Shown: positions 45,300 through 57,049 of the stretch, piece by piece
Position numbering within the stretch: position 1 is the stretch's first letter
Layout of the letters: each line of letters begins with the position of its first letter
Assembly (NCBI GenBank): GCA_963682025.1
Contig: OY821518.1
Location: 146,012,731 to 146,076,730 of the forward strand
Direction: 5' to 3'
Length of the DNA stretch: 64,000 bases
Origin: Cordilura impudica
Taxonomy: Eukaryota; Arthropoda; Insecta; Diptera; Scathophagidae
Notes under the pieces: generated by a model
What the model saw: only the letters and a program-made list of their open reading frames with translations
Databases searched by the model: none
What the model was told of the DNA's origin: nothing
Translations under genes and position numbers: made by a program

Positions 45300-45790
45300 A
45301 AGAAAACAAGGATGTTTGGGTAAATATTCTTCTGGCGGCTATCAGTTGGAATACGTGAACGTCATTCTTGATCTTGGAGTTTTATTAGATACAAAACTAA
45401 CATTTTCTCAACACATTACTATGACAGCTAATAAAGCTTGCAATCATAACAAAACAATTGTATACATCACTTGTCAGACCGAATTTGGAATACGCTTCTG
45501 ATGTTTGGGATCCACATTATGATGTTCACAGCAATCACATTGAGTTTGTTCAAAAACAATTTCTACTGTTCTGCTTGCGAAATTTATATCCAAATCTTAC
45601 AATTAATATACCGTCGTATAGTTCACGGTTAGCTCAAACTAAATTGCCTTCCTTAAAAGGCCATAAAATAATGCTAAATGTGACATTTTTAATGAAATTA
45701 ATAAATGGCGACGTATGCCAAAGTCCCTGCTAAATAATATTGCCTTTAGTGTTCCTCGACGTCCAACCCGATCTTCAATCCTTTTTCTAT
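45300..45790 (+). pseudogene. LINE relic, RT C-terminal and thumb region
   Basis: LYTSLVRPNLEYASDVWDPH, then YDVHSNHIEFVQKQFLLFCL, IPSYSSRLAQTKLPSLKGH and MLNVTFLMKLINGDV are hallmarks of the post-RT region of CR1/Jockey-type ORF2. One frameshift lies near 45460. An AT-rich 3' tail follows to about 45990. Confidence 0.65.
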
Positions 45791-45990
45791 CCAGTATTTC
45801 CGTTTAAACTAAGCAAATGCTTCAAATATGAACGTTATTAAAAGTGATATAATTTTGTTTTTAAATATCTAGTTTTAAATGCTATTGTACATTTTTATAT
45901 ACGTACTGCAAACTCTAATTAACATAGAGTTATTTCATTTGCCTTTTTTTGGATAAATGTTTAATTAAGGCCATTAATATTTAACAGCAC

Positions 45991-46783
45991 AAAAGACTCA
46001 GTTACAGTTCCAATTTCCCTTTGCGTATTTCTAAATCTACGAAATGAATATGTACATTGACATAAACACATACACACATGCACGTTTTAATTAACACCGT
46101 CATAAACGAGCCCCCATAGAGCACACACACACACATACACTAGCATTAAATAAAGGTACGCCTGGAGTCAAGTAAAAAATAACAAAAAGAGCAAACAGTC
46201 AAGATTTTTGTAACAAAATATACATATTCCACTATTCCAAGTGTTATGATCCCCATTTATATGAGGTCACGCATAAACGTTCTAAATAATAACCAGGTGG
46301 AGGACTATCAAATTCACATAAACAGATAAATATACATGGAACGAATTTACTTGGAAGTGACTGCTAGAAATGAAGATTTTGATAATGGTTAAACGTACAT
46401 AAAGGGTGAACACGAAAAAAAAATTATGAAGCTTTACATTAATAACGTCATTCCTTAATTATTGTATAAAACTATAACTACGAAGTTATCAGTCTACATC
46501 TACAAATCAATACCCTGCAAAATATGATTACGGAATTGATTATATACAAAATTGGTCTGAACCTAACTATACCATGTGAGATCATTAATAAACAAACAGA
46601 AGATTTATAAATCAAAATGAATTGTTTCAAAACACTTGTTTGTATGGGGAAAAAGACTGAAACTAAGTCTACATTATGTTATGTGGCTGATAGGTTGATA
46701 TTTCATAAACGCATAAACCCAATTTGACCAAGATTATTATACCTATGATGGTATAAAGGCACTCTTAGCATTTTTAGGGTTGT
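45991..46783. other. Spacer with short CA-rich microsatellite
   Basis: CACACACACACATACAC near 46122; otherwise unassigned. Confidence 0.35.
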
Positions 46784-47553
46784 TATTTCGGAATATCTGT
46801 GGTTTTCTGGAATAACCGCGTATGTCCATTTTTGTCAGTTTTGAGTTAACGATGCCAAATATATTAATTTTTAACGCTCTTTACATGTGTTTAATTTAAA
46901 AAAAAAAATATTGACCATTTCTGAGTTTTTTCTTCAAATAACGACGTAACTTAAATGTTTATTAAATTAATTTGCAGCACTAACGACGTATGTCAACCTA
47001 CGTTTGATCGCTGACAAATTATTTTCTCAAAAAACGACACATAGCGACATACGTTGTTATTAATGAAAAAAAGCAAAATAATTTTGGATTATTTTTCAGT
47101 TTATAACCACTTATAAAAACTTGCGTGTTTATTTCTGTTATTTGTTGTCACTATTATTCCTGATACGTTGTTATATTCTCACCCTAAGTCCCGTTAACTT
47201 TTTTTTGACGACCAAAAAAGTCAATTTTTCAAGCAACAACAACTTATGTTTAAATGGGTAGTTGCACTGGTAGTTTTCTTGTTCAAAGAAAACGACATTA
47301 GTCGACATAAGTTGTTTTATCTGCACACACTTTAAGTGTAATTTACATATTGTTTTTTCGTCCTTCTCTAGGATCTATTCCTCTGAAGATTTTTGACTAA
47401 AAATTTTATATAAAATATATATTGCCCATATAAAAAGCTTTAAAAACTTTATATCGAGCCCATAATTTCAAATATAAAGTTTTTTGGCTCCCCTGAACAT
47501 TTTCATTTTATGACATACGCGGTTATTCTAGAAAACCACAGATATAACCATTA
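46784..47553. mobile_element. TIR element F, copy 1
   Basis: Ends are GTGGTTTTCTGGAATAACCG followed by CGTATGTC, and the inverse GACATACGCGGTTATTCTAG followed by AAAACCAC; inverted similarity reaches about 45 bp. The interior is non-coding but carries repeated GACRTAYGTYR-like words (46941, 46986, 47006, 47041, 47245, 47300). Copy 2 is at 50532-51257 in the same orientation. Confidence 0.75.
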
Positions 47554-48148
47554 TTTAGTTTTTAGCATGAGAAAAACATTTTCCTCTATTACGATTAATC
47601 TTTCAGATGTTTATAGAACATTTTGGTAGACCATGAATGTATTTCTTTTCTGTCAATAGAATTTCAGATACGAAAATTTGTTACTATCAAATGATTCTAT
47701 TAGGAACAAAATGGGTTGCCATAATATAATATTTTTACTATGTAAGCCATGATCAATACTACTGTGATATAAACGGTAGCAGCGACAAAAAATTTTTAAT
47801 CTTAATTTAAATAAATTTCGGATGTGGCATTCCGATGTAGTATTAAATAAATAAATCAAATAATAATTTAAAAGAAAATTGCATTTACCTTAAGCGCTAT
47901 TTTTAGCGCTAAAACGCGATAGTCTTATGATAACTATCTACATAGATTCGAACTTTGGACGAAACATGAATTCAACGCAATGTTCTGAGATGAAGGAACA
48001 TTAAAAACTATGTTATTATTCTGTTTCTGACCATAAAAACAAGGATTAGTGGAGAAAAAAATATTCGAGACTCTTTTGCTCGCTGGATATTAGTTTTCAT
48101 ATAACCAACGAAAAAAAAAAAAACATTATAACAACATAACATCCCTTA
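47554..48148. other. AT-rich spacer, nothing assigned
   Basis: Short frames only; no repeat recognised. Confidence 0.35.
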
Positions 48149-48361
48149 ATGTATTCGCGTTTTCTCATTAGAACCTTTCTAATTCGCAGAACTCAAAATA
48201 TATATTATATAAACTATGTTGATGATCCATTAAAACAAAATTTCGAAAAATCCCATAAAAACGTTATTGTAACTATTCTTTGCTTATTATCGTTGATTAT
48301 TTTCATAACATTCCTATTTTTCGTTAATGTCAGTAGTTATGCAAAATATAACAAAATATAA
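48149..48361 (+). CDS. Possible 70-aa single-pass membrane protein
   Basis: Starts at ATG, with a basic N-terminus (MYSRFLIRTFLIRRTQN), a polar stretch (DDPLKQNFEKSHKN), and one hydrophobic segment at about residues 43-61 (VIVTILCLLSLIIFITFLFF). The tail is VSSYAKYNKI. AATAAA follows the stop within ten bases. This is one of the few stretches not covered by repeats. No homologue is recognised, and an ORF of this size can occur by chance in AT-rich DNA. A nearby 23-codon frame (MSELNPSSAAYNMDVGYKDD, then DED and stop, near 48583) is similarly isolated and could be a last exon. Confidence 0.25.
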   Translation: MYSRFLIRTFLIRRTQNIYYINYVDDPLKQNFEKSHKNVIVTILCLLSLIIFITFLFFVNVSSYAKYNKI

Positions 48362-49298
48362 TAAATAAAACAAAAAGATTTTGTATACGGGAAATAAAAA
48401 GTTGTTACCCCCGAGAGTATACATTCATTTCTCTCTTCATTATATCTGTATATGTGTAATAAAGCATTTAAAATTGTGGGCATATTTATATCATAAAGAT
48501 TTAATTGCTAAAATAAACTTACCTATAATAAGTAACTTAAGGTTCACCATGTTGTTTCCTTGTTTGGTCGGTTAGCAAACAAATATGTCAGAATTAAACC
48601 CTTCCTCTGCCGCTTATAACATGGATGTCGGATATAAAGATGACGATGAAGATTAAGTACTTGATATTGTTTTTATGATATTCTTTTCTTCTTTTAATAC
48701 TTTGTCATGAACTTCAGTAAACCGGGTTTTGTTCTTTTCGTAGTTGTTCTATATTTTCTATTTGAAACATTTTTTAAGTTATTTTTATATTCAATTACTT
48801 TCAAGTACAAAGTTATATGTATGTACATAAGTTTAGATTTGAGTTTTATAAGTGTTCCACTATTCACAATTAATTTATTAAAATTGTTTTGAATGTTTTT
48901 GAAACAGAGTAAACTTGTTCACTTTTCTTTACATCCTTTCAATAATTTTACAAATGCGTTTGTTTACACTAAAAAATAAATCGTAAAAATATTATGTAAT
49001 TAAATGAGCGATAAAATTTTTAGTTCTCTACAATTACCAATCTATTTTATCTTAGCATTATTAGTTTTTCTTCTAACTTTTGATTGATTATTCTAATATG
49101 TTAAATAATTTCTCAACTTATTATATTACAACAAATATAGTCAAAGCTTATTGTTATGAGATTAATGACGGCATTTATTCTATGGCAATAAATTGAAGTC
49201 ATATATTGTAGTTACAAAAAATAGAATTACTTCATTAAGAACTATGTATTATTCTTTAAATAATGTTATATACCAATGTTTTTTCAAATGGAATAAAA
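48362..49298. other. AT-rich spacer with minor ORFs
   Basis: Hydrophobic short frames at 48381-48575 and 48707-48892 are unconvincing; no repeat recognised. Confidence 0.3.
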
Positions 49299-50090
49299 AA
49301 CAAGTAAGAAAATTATAGTCGGTCTAGCCCGACTATACGATACCCTATACCATGGTTAAGAGACCCTATCTCTTCGGTCCAACTAATTGGATATATCAAA
49401 TAAGCATAAACCAAATTTGAGTGGCATTTTTATTACTTTTTCGCTGCAGATATGAAAAAGTTCATATCGGATACTATATTTATATGGGGACTAGGTCGAA
49501 AAATGGATCGCTCCTGACCATATTTGGTAAAGTCACTTATACTTTGAAAAAATATATACAAACCAAATTTGAGAAAAATCTGTGCAATATTTTTGTTTTT
49601 TGATAGATTTAAGTGAAGATCGGGAAGCAGCTCTATAAGGGGCCTATGACTAAGAATTTTCCTATAGGGATTATTTTTGGACTACTGATTAATGGATGTA
49701 ATAAACACATACAAACCCAATTTGACTGAGATCTATATGATAATTTTGAACTTATGGCAATTTATGTCGATTTCATAGGGGTCATTTGTATGGGGACTAT
49801 GTCTGAACATGGACCGATTCTCACCAATTTCAATAGCGTTCATCCCATGGCCGATTAAAGCTTATATACCAAATCAAAATATATTCATATTTGGGACCTG
49901 TACTTTGATTACAAGCTTTACATGGACACACAGACGGATGGACGGACGGACGGACATTGCTATATCGACTCAAAAAGTGATTCTGAGTCGATCGGTATAA
50001 TTAAAGATGGGTCTAGGACGAATATTTTTGGTTGTTACAAACAGCAGCACAAAGTCATTATACCCAAACCACATAGTGGTATAGGGTATA
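49299..50090 (+). mobile_element. Family A, copy A9, complete (second subfamily)
   Basis: AACAAGTAAGAAAATTATAG to TGGTATAGGGTAT. The palindrome is altered at its centre (GGTCTAGCCCGAC). It has the subfamily-2 block GGGCCTATGACTAAGAATTT and a four-unit GACG/GATG run. Confidence 0.9.
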
Positions 50091-50149
50091 AAAAACTATG
50101 ACAAAACCTTAATTCTGTAGCAGTTTTTTTTTATACAGCTTCTTGGTCA

Positions 50150-50490
50150 AAAATCAGAATTGAGTTTTGAAAATAAAATTGTACTTTACAGAACAATTTT
50201 GAAGCCTGTTTGGACTTATGGGATTGAGCTCTGGGGAACCACAAGTAATTCCAATATTGAAATTATTCAAAGATTTCAATCAAAAACTTTAAGAATGATT
50301 ATGAACGCTCCTTGGTTCATAATGACCTTGATATCCCGAAAGTAAAAACTGAAATAGGAAATTGTAGCCAACGATATTTACAAAGATTAAGCGATCATGT
50401 TAATCCTTTAGCCATATCATTGTTAGATGAAAGCGAAGAAGTCAGAAGACGAAATAGACATCATGTACTTGATCTGCCATTCAGAACTTA
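50150..50490 (+). pseudogene. Jockey-like LINE 3' end relic
   Basis: LSFENKIVLYRTILKPVWTY, then GIELWGTTSNSNIEIIQRFQ and LRMIMNAPWF, matches the C-terminal order seen at 9170-9320. A shift follows near 50325, and the short end LDLPFRT-then-stop closes ORF2. Confidence 0.65.
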
Positions 50491-50531
50491 ATTTTTAATT
50501 TCAAAAAATGTAATTTATTACATACATTTAT

Positions 50532-51257
50532 ATGTGTTTTTCTGGAATAACCGCGTATGTCCATTTTTGTCAGTTTTGAGTTAACGATGCCAAATATATT
50601 AATTTTTAACGCTCTCTACATGTCTTAAATCAAAAAAAAAAAAAAATATTGAGCATTTCTGAGTTTTTTCTTTAAACAACGACGTAGCACTATCGACGTA
50701 TGTCAACCTACGTTTGATCGCTGACAAATTATTTTCTCAAAAAACGACATATAGCGACATACGTTGTTACTAATGAAAAAAAAAGGCAAAATAACTTTGG
50801 ATTATTTTTCAGTTTATAACCACCTATAAAAACTTTTGTGTTTATTTCTGTTATTTTTTGTCAGTATTATTCTTGATACGTTGTTATATTCTCATCCTAA
50901 GTCCCGTTAACTTTTTGTTGACGAGCAAAAAAAAAACAATTTTTCAAGCAACAACAACTTATGTCTACATGGGTGGTTGCATTGGTAGTTTTCTTTTTCA
51001 AAGAAAACGACGTTTGTCGACATAAGTTGTTTTATCTGCACACACTTTAAGTGTTATTAACATATTATTTTTTTCGTCCTTCTCTAGGATCTATTCCTCT
51101 GAAGATTTTTGACTCAAAATTTTATATACAGTATTTATTGCCCATATCTACAGGACTGTTAAATAAAAAGCTCTAAAAACTTTATATCGAGCCCATAATT
51201 TCAAATATAACGTTTTTTGGCTACCCTGAACATTTTGATTTTATGACATACGCGGTA
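50532..51257. mobile_element. TIR element F, copy 2
   Basis: Same ends and interior as 46784-47553 (for example TCAGTTTTGAGTTAACGATG near 50570 and at 46833), with small indels. The outer ~15 bases of the TIR are shorter here. Confidence 0.75.
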
Positions 51258-51521
51258 AAAATACTAAATATATATACTATTGTAAAAATATTAATTAGAA
51301 AAAAACTATGATCTCCCGTATGTACTTATAGTATTATTGATCTAAATGAAGATCAATAACTAATGTTAGTTTATTTTTATTTCATCAAATTTGCTTAATA
51401 TTGTAAAATATATTGTAAATAAAGAATGAAGAAAAAAAATTTTTATATTTTTATTTTGTATTTTTTTTTTTTTTGTCTTTTTGTCAAATATAATAAATTC
51501 TTGAATTAAACAAGTTAAAGT

Positions 51522-51690
51522 GTCGGGTACGGCTACCACGTTAAAACTATTGCCAATACTGAAACTCAAAATTCGAATATCAATTAAATATAAAGTTAAT
51601 TGCTTCTCCTGTTGGCCAGTTTCTATTTTAATATCTTGTTATAAAAAAATTATCGTGTTTTCTATAGAAAGTAGTAAAATTCAAAATATA
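51522..51690 (+). repeat. Repeat G, copy 2
   Basis: Partner of 35034-35180, directly upstream of the next family A piece. Confidence 0.55.
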
Positions 51691-51721
51691 TTTGAAAAAT
51701 GCATTATTTTTCTCTCACTAG

Positions 51722-52135
51722 AGATATACGATACCATGCGTTTAGAAATCCTATCTCTTAGGTCCAACTAATTGGATACAGAAAGTAAGCATAAACCGAA
51801 TTTGAATGGCATTGTTATTAATTTTGTTGTATATAAAAAAGTTCATATCGGATGCTATATCTATATGGGAACTAGGTCGAAAAGTGGACCGATCCTGACC
51901 ATAATTGGTAGGGTCACATATTTTTTGCAAAAACATATACAAACCAAATTTGATAAAAATCTGTGTAACATTTTTGTTTTTTTTTTTTTATAGGTCTGAA
52001 CATGGACCGATTTTGACCAGTTTAAATCCTAATACCGATAGAAGCTTATATAATAAATTTAATTTTAATATATTCGTATTTGCGACCTGTAGTTTGATTA
52101 AAAAATTTACAAGGAAACACGGACGGACGGGTATA
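51722..52135 (+). mobile_element. Family A, copy A10, internally deleted and diverged
   Basis: Lacks the 5' palindrome (starts near ATACGATACCATGCG), jumps from the TTTTTGTTTTTT run straight to GGTCTGAACATGGACCG, and stops at GGACGGACGG. Confidence 0.7.
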
Positions 52136-52986
52136 ATAAACATAAATTTGTCATAAATATAAAAAACAATGAAAGGAAAATACAGATGTATATAAAATTG
52201 AAACAGACCGGGTGTTGGATTATTTCCGAAATCAAATATTATAAAACTATCCAAATAAATTGAATTTCCATTTTATTATTATTTCTAAGCTTTGTAAGAT
52301 TAATAAATATTTTTATGAAAATTTACACCTTTTGTAAAACCTCTTTATAAAATAAAAATTAAAAATCAATTGAAATTTTTCAGATTCACAAGTTATCCGA
52401 AAAATTATCGAATATATATTGCTAACAATAATATGCTTTCTCCACTAGTTAAAGCAAAATGTGCCATACTTTGTTAAGTAAGGTAGAGTCATGATGAGCG
52501 GAATATACATTTTCAAGAAAACATCCTTTTAATTCTAGTTGTGTAACGTGTGACGGTGATCAGATTTGCTCTTCACTGTAGCCAAAGAATTTCTGGTACA
52601 AGCAGAAATAAGAAAGAAAAAAAATAACCTTGATCTTGAAATTATTTTCAAGTTCATGTATGTACATGTAAACAACACCTCATATGGTAATATGTTGATT
52701 GAATTTTTTTTTTTGGTTCTATTTTTGGCAAACTGATTTATGGCGTGAGTTTTTTTTAGTCTCTTCATTGTTTTGTATTAAAACATGATTATTCATTTAT
52801 GTATGCGTCAACTACAACTTGCAATCCTTCTCGTTCTCCCACTTGGTTTTCAGTATTGTTATTAGCTTACCCCTTCGTTCACTCAGTAATCCCACTTACT
52901 CTCTCTCCTTTTAATATGAGTTGGTATTTTTTTTTTCGAAAAGAGCGAGATTATGAACGAATGTCTGTATATCTATGTGTATTATG
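52136..52986. other. Spacer, nothing assigned
   Basis: No repeat or gene recognised; the CT-rich patch at 52825-52915 is notable only for composition. Confidence 0.35.
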
Positions 52987-53149
52987 CGGCCTACACACGA
53001 GGCAACCAGTTGAAGCAATGGTTGTAGCAACTTGTTTTGTTAGTTGACTACACACGTAGCAACAATTGGCGCAACTTCATTACTGTGTAGCTGTCGTACA
53101 GAAAAGACCACAGACCAAGCGGAAGAAAATTATAATTAAATTTTTTGAA

Positions 53150-53383
53150 ATGAGTGGCGTAATACGTGATATAACTGCAATTATTATAATAGACGAAATT
53201 TTGTACGAATGTGAGGAAGAGGAGATAGAAACAAAAAATAAAAAGAGAATTTGGTCAAAAAATTGGCTTTTAAAAAAAGAGGAATTTTCCAACGAAAGGC
53301 TGCTGAAAGAACTAAAAGAAAATGAGCCAGTGGATTATAAAAATTATATGAGGTTGGATGAAGCCCTCTTTGCAAAATTATAA
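53150..53383 (+). pseudogene. Harbinger transposase, N-terminal remnant
   Basis: From ATG at 53150: MSGVIRD ..., an acidic stretch, RIWSKNWLLKKEEFSNERLL, then ELKENEPVDYKNYMRLDEAL and FAKL-stop. W-x3-WL, then LL-x-EL, then DYxNYxRxDExxF is the conserved start of PIF/Harbinger transposases. The family is normally 350-450 aa; here only 77 aa remain and the catalytic DDE residues are absent. The frame upstream to 53066 is open but lacks the family start. Confidence 0.7.
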
Positions 53384-53452
53384 TAATAAATCTAACACAA
53401 AGAATATAATGTACTAATAATATAGGTATAAATAGATCACAATTGAAGTTCA

Positions 53453-54225
53453 AACAAGTAAGAAATTATAGTCGGTCTAGACCGGCTATAGAATACCCTA
53501 TACCATGCGCTTAGAGACCCTATCTCTTAGGTCCAACTAATTGGATATAGAAAATATGCATAAAGCAAATTTGAGTGACATTTTTATTCATTTTTTTGGC
53601 TTCAAATAAGAAAAATTTCATATCGGATGCTATATTTATATGGGGACTAGGTCGAAAAATGGACCCATGCTGATCATATTTGGTAAGGTCACTTATCTTT
53701 TGAAAAAATATAAACAAACCAAATTTGAGAAAAATCTGTGCAATATTTTTGTTTTTTGATAGATTTAAGTGAAAATCGGTGAAATGACAAAGAATTGACA
53801 TATGGGGTTTATTTTTGGACAAATGATAAAGGGATGTAATAAACACGCACAAACCCAATTTGACCGTGATCTATATGATAATTTGGATCGTATGGCAATT
53901 TATGTCGATTTCATAGGGGTCATTTGTATGGGGGCTAGGCCTGAACATGAACCGATTATCACCAATTTCAATAGCGTTCATGGCCGATAAAGGCTTATAT
54001 ACCAAATTTCATCAAAATATATTCATATTTGCGACCTGTAGTTTGATTACAAGGTTTACATGGACACACAGACGGACGGACGGACGGACATTGTTATATC
54101 GACTCAAAAAGCGATTCTGAGTCGATCGGTAAGTAAGGATGGGTCTAGGTCAACTATTTTTGGTTGTTACAAACAGCAGCACAAAGTCATTATTATACCC
54201 AAACCACATAGTGGTGTAGGGTATA
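53453..54225 (+). mobile_element. Family A, copy A11, inside the Harbinger element
   Basis: AACAAGTAAGAAATTATAG to GTGGTGTAGGGTAT, with four GACG units near 54071. Several subfamily-2 differences and a deletion of the GGGAAGCAGCTC block. Confidence 0.85.
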
Positions 54226-54847
54226 AAAACTTAAAAAAGTTGACGTATGAGCCCAGGTCTGTGCGGCCACATTTTCTCTCTGTACTAAAAAACGTCATAT
54301 AGTTCGGGAAATTAATCAACATCTACAACTGGCGGTTCAAAACTTACGGAAACTATAAATATAGTTTGATCTCAATATTTCTGCGAGGTAGGAGAAATTC
54401 ACAACAAAAACGATCTGGTTAAAGCTCTACAGGAAGAATAGGCAATATTTGGTAAACTATGTTCAGACGATTAGACGCCAGAATTAATAATATAGGACCT
54501 CAAACTAAGTATTAAGTTATAAAAATTTCTGTGTTCCAAGTGCATTTTTAAGAACAATCATAAGTGAGCCCTCAGTTTTTTGTGGTTAAAAATAAGTACT
54601 ATTTTTGTTTTTGCTATTGTATATAAAATTACGAAAATCACTTTAGTTTTTTAATATTTAACATGAAACTGTATATTTTAATGAATAAAATGGCATGTTT
54701 TATTTTTTAAAAAAATATTAAATTGTACTAAATTCATTTCAAAATTAAAGGTGGTGGAGCACTCAGACTATATAGCTTATGAAAAATCTTCATACTTAAT
54801 CTATTGCTTACTTAATAATTAAAAAAATAAAAGTAATTAAATTCAAA
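54226..54847. other. Harbinger interior, non-coding remnant
   Basis: Presumed site of the lost transposase core; no Harbinger motif is visible. Confidence 0.35.
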
Positions 54848-55822
54848 CTAATTATAGTCTGTATCCCCAAGTAGGTCGTGAAATGACGAATACTGTCTTC
54901 CATTTGTTCCATCAGAATCTTCTACGTGGAAGACTTGTGAAGTCGATTGACTAAAATGAATTGGCTTCGAATGAAAAGTAGACCCACTGTTGGAAATATC
55001 GCTCACAGATACAAATTGTGGAGTTGGCCTGTAAACGGTTTGCTGGGATAGGTATGTAAGCTGTTGGGTCTGCACAAAATTCAACGTCAATTTCTTCAGC
55101 TGCCCCAAAACAAAAATTTCGTCGAAAGCCTTTTTCGCAAATAGCTTTTGTTCCGCTGATAATTTGCGGTATGAGCACGCCCAGGCATCTGCATAAATAG
55201 AGCCATCATCCTTTTCTTCTTTTTGTGACAAATTTTCTATATGGTTGGTGGCTTTTCGCAATAGCTCGTTCCTTTCAAAATTTTGTGAGCTTCTCTGCTT
55301 ATTCTTATTTGCCACAGGACTCTGAAAAACAGGACTCTGAAAAAATTAATAAAGTAAGAAGCAATAAAAAAAATTTAAAACAGTATTTCGGTATTGTGAA
55401 ATAGTTACCCTTGAAGCGCACTCATCTTCTGAACTTATTACTGTGCTGATTCCTGGCTCGGGCATCTCGAAATCTTTCAAAAAATCAAGGGCATCAAAAT
55501 ACCATAAAATTGGTTGATAAAGCTCATCAACACCAGCGCCACTTTTTTCACTTTGAATTTTTTTTTTTAATTCTCGTCGGTAGGCAGTTCGCATGTTTTT
55601 TATTCTGTTTTTCACCGTATCAAGTGTAGCACTTGCATCAATGTTATTATTATATTCTATTTTTAATTGTTCGTATGCTTTGTTTTTAAGATTTTTATTT
55701 TTATATTTTTCACTAGTTACGTCCCATAGCTCTCTCAAATTTTTATATTCGTTAATAAAATTAACATAATTTTCATTATTTTCGATAGCCATTTTCTTGT
55801 TTTCCTGCTTTCCGCCTAACAT
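54848..55822 (-). CDS. MADF-BESS DNA-binding protein of the Harbinger element (two exons)
   Basis: Exon 1 is 55822-55409 (138 codons from the first ATG; a second ATG is at codon 11). The intron is 55408-55337 (72 bp, GTAACT...TTTTTTCAG). Exon 2 is 55336-54848, giving about 300 aa in all. Residues 15-110 form a MADF domain (NYVNFINEYKNLRELWDVTS, then TLDTVKNRIKNMRTAYRREL, then LWYFDALDFL). Exon 2 holds a BESS-like stretch (YRKLSAEQKLFAKKAFDEIF). MADF binds DNA and BESS mediates protein contacts; in Harbinger elements the second protein takes transposase to the subterminal sites. No stops or shifts are seen, unlike the transposase. A 15-nt duplication places a second acceptor (CAG|AGTCCTG) downstream. 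Confidence 0.7.
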
Positions 55823-55889
55823 TGCTTCACACGAACCTTCCTATTCGCTTGCTTTCGACGAACTGAAGAAGTAAATTCAGTAAACAATG

Positions 55890-56060
55890 ATACACACGTA
55901 GCAACGGTTGCCTCAACCAACCAAAAATATCAAAACTTTTTGATATTTCAGGCAACGGTTGATATAACACGAAAATCAATGGGCAACAGAGCTACACACC
56001 AAGCAACGGTTGATTCAACATGGCTGTGTTGAAGCAACCGTTGCCTGGTGTGTAGGCAGC
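55890..56060. repeat. Subterminal CAACGGTTG-type repeats of the Harbinger element
   Basis: TACACACGTAGCAACGGTTG (55891), CTACACACCAAGCAACGGTTG-like (56001) and the inverted CAACCGTTGCCTGGTGTGTA (56036). The left end has CTACACACGAGGCAACCAGT (52990) and CTACACACGTAGCAACAATT (53049). Five related sites clustered at the ends are candidates for binding by the MADF protein or the transposase. Confidence 0.65.
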
Positions 56061-56066
56061 ATTATG

Positions 56067-57049
56067 GAGAACGAGATAAAATGTTCCATAATGATATACA
56101 TAGGCTATTCAATGAGTGGTTGAGCGTAGTTAATACAAAACATGTTTTAGCTTTAGATGGAATGAATGAAGAGAGGTATAATGTTAAGAAAATAATTTTG
56201 ATTTAAGGAGTTGAGTTTGAGTCGTGAAAAAGAAAAGGTTGAGGCAAAACCCGATATTAAATTAAAATTAAAAAATGTAGTTTTAAGGAGTTGAATTTGG
56301 ATTTTTGAAAAAGAAGGTTGAGGAAAAACCTCTTAAAATTAAAATGTAGATTAAGTAAAAGTTTAAAATTAGTGTAGAAAGTTAAAATAAATTAAAGATT
56401 AAAATTAAGATTAAAAACATTAAAGGTTTAAGATATTTAAAATTTAAAAAAAAAAACATTAAAGTGTAAGTTTTCAGAAAAAATAAGATTAAAAAAAAAA
56501 TATAGTTTAAGACTTGAGAAATTAAAATAAAAGACATAAAAGAAATGTAAAAGTTAAGAAATAAAAACAACTAAAAATTAAAATAAACTTTAAGAAAAAA
56601 AAACTTTAGATTTTATTGACATGTGAATAAATAAAATTTGGTGTTAATTAATAATATTTCTGTTTGTGCTACAGAAAGCGTTCTGAGCAAAAATTTTAAG
56701 TTAATTTAAATAAAAAAAAAGACACTAATGTTAAGAAAGAAAATAATGTTTAAAAATAAATAATTGAAAAATACAATAAACATATAAGACAACACAAGTT
56801 GGTAAAACGAAATTAAGGAATTAAATTAAAGTTTACCTCATAAACCGATCAAGCTTATACAACAAAGTCGCATAAATAGTTATTTGATGTTTACTATCTC
56901 TATATAAACATTTTATATTGAAATCAGCAACAATATCATTATTAATGCAGCTATGGCCAATTTTTTTCAATGGCATCTTGCGAGACACAAACACGGCGTC
57001 TGGCGGCAGCAGCTTCATCCTCAACAACTACAACCATATGGCGGTAATT
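56067..57049. other. AT-rich low-complexity spacer
   Basis: Runs of TTAAGATTAAAATT-like words; no gene supported. Confidence 0.4.

Larger units (their letters stand above)
52987..56060. mobile_element. PIF/Harbinger element with truncated transposase and intact MADF gene
   Basis: Ends are CGGCCTACACACGAGGCAAC and, inverted, GCTGCCTACACACCAGGCAAC. ATTATG precedes and follows (52981-52986 and 56061-56066); Harbinger elements classically duplicate a TWA/TTA trinucleotide, which this contains. It carries the two-gene set of the superfamily in opposite orientations: transposase on plus, Myb/MADF-type DNA-binding protein on minus. Removing the family A copy at 53453-54225 leaves 2.3 kb. The transposase lacks its DDE core, so the element depends on another for transposase. 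Confidence 0.75.
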
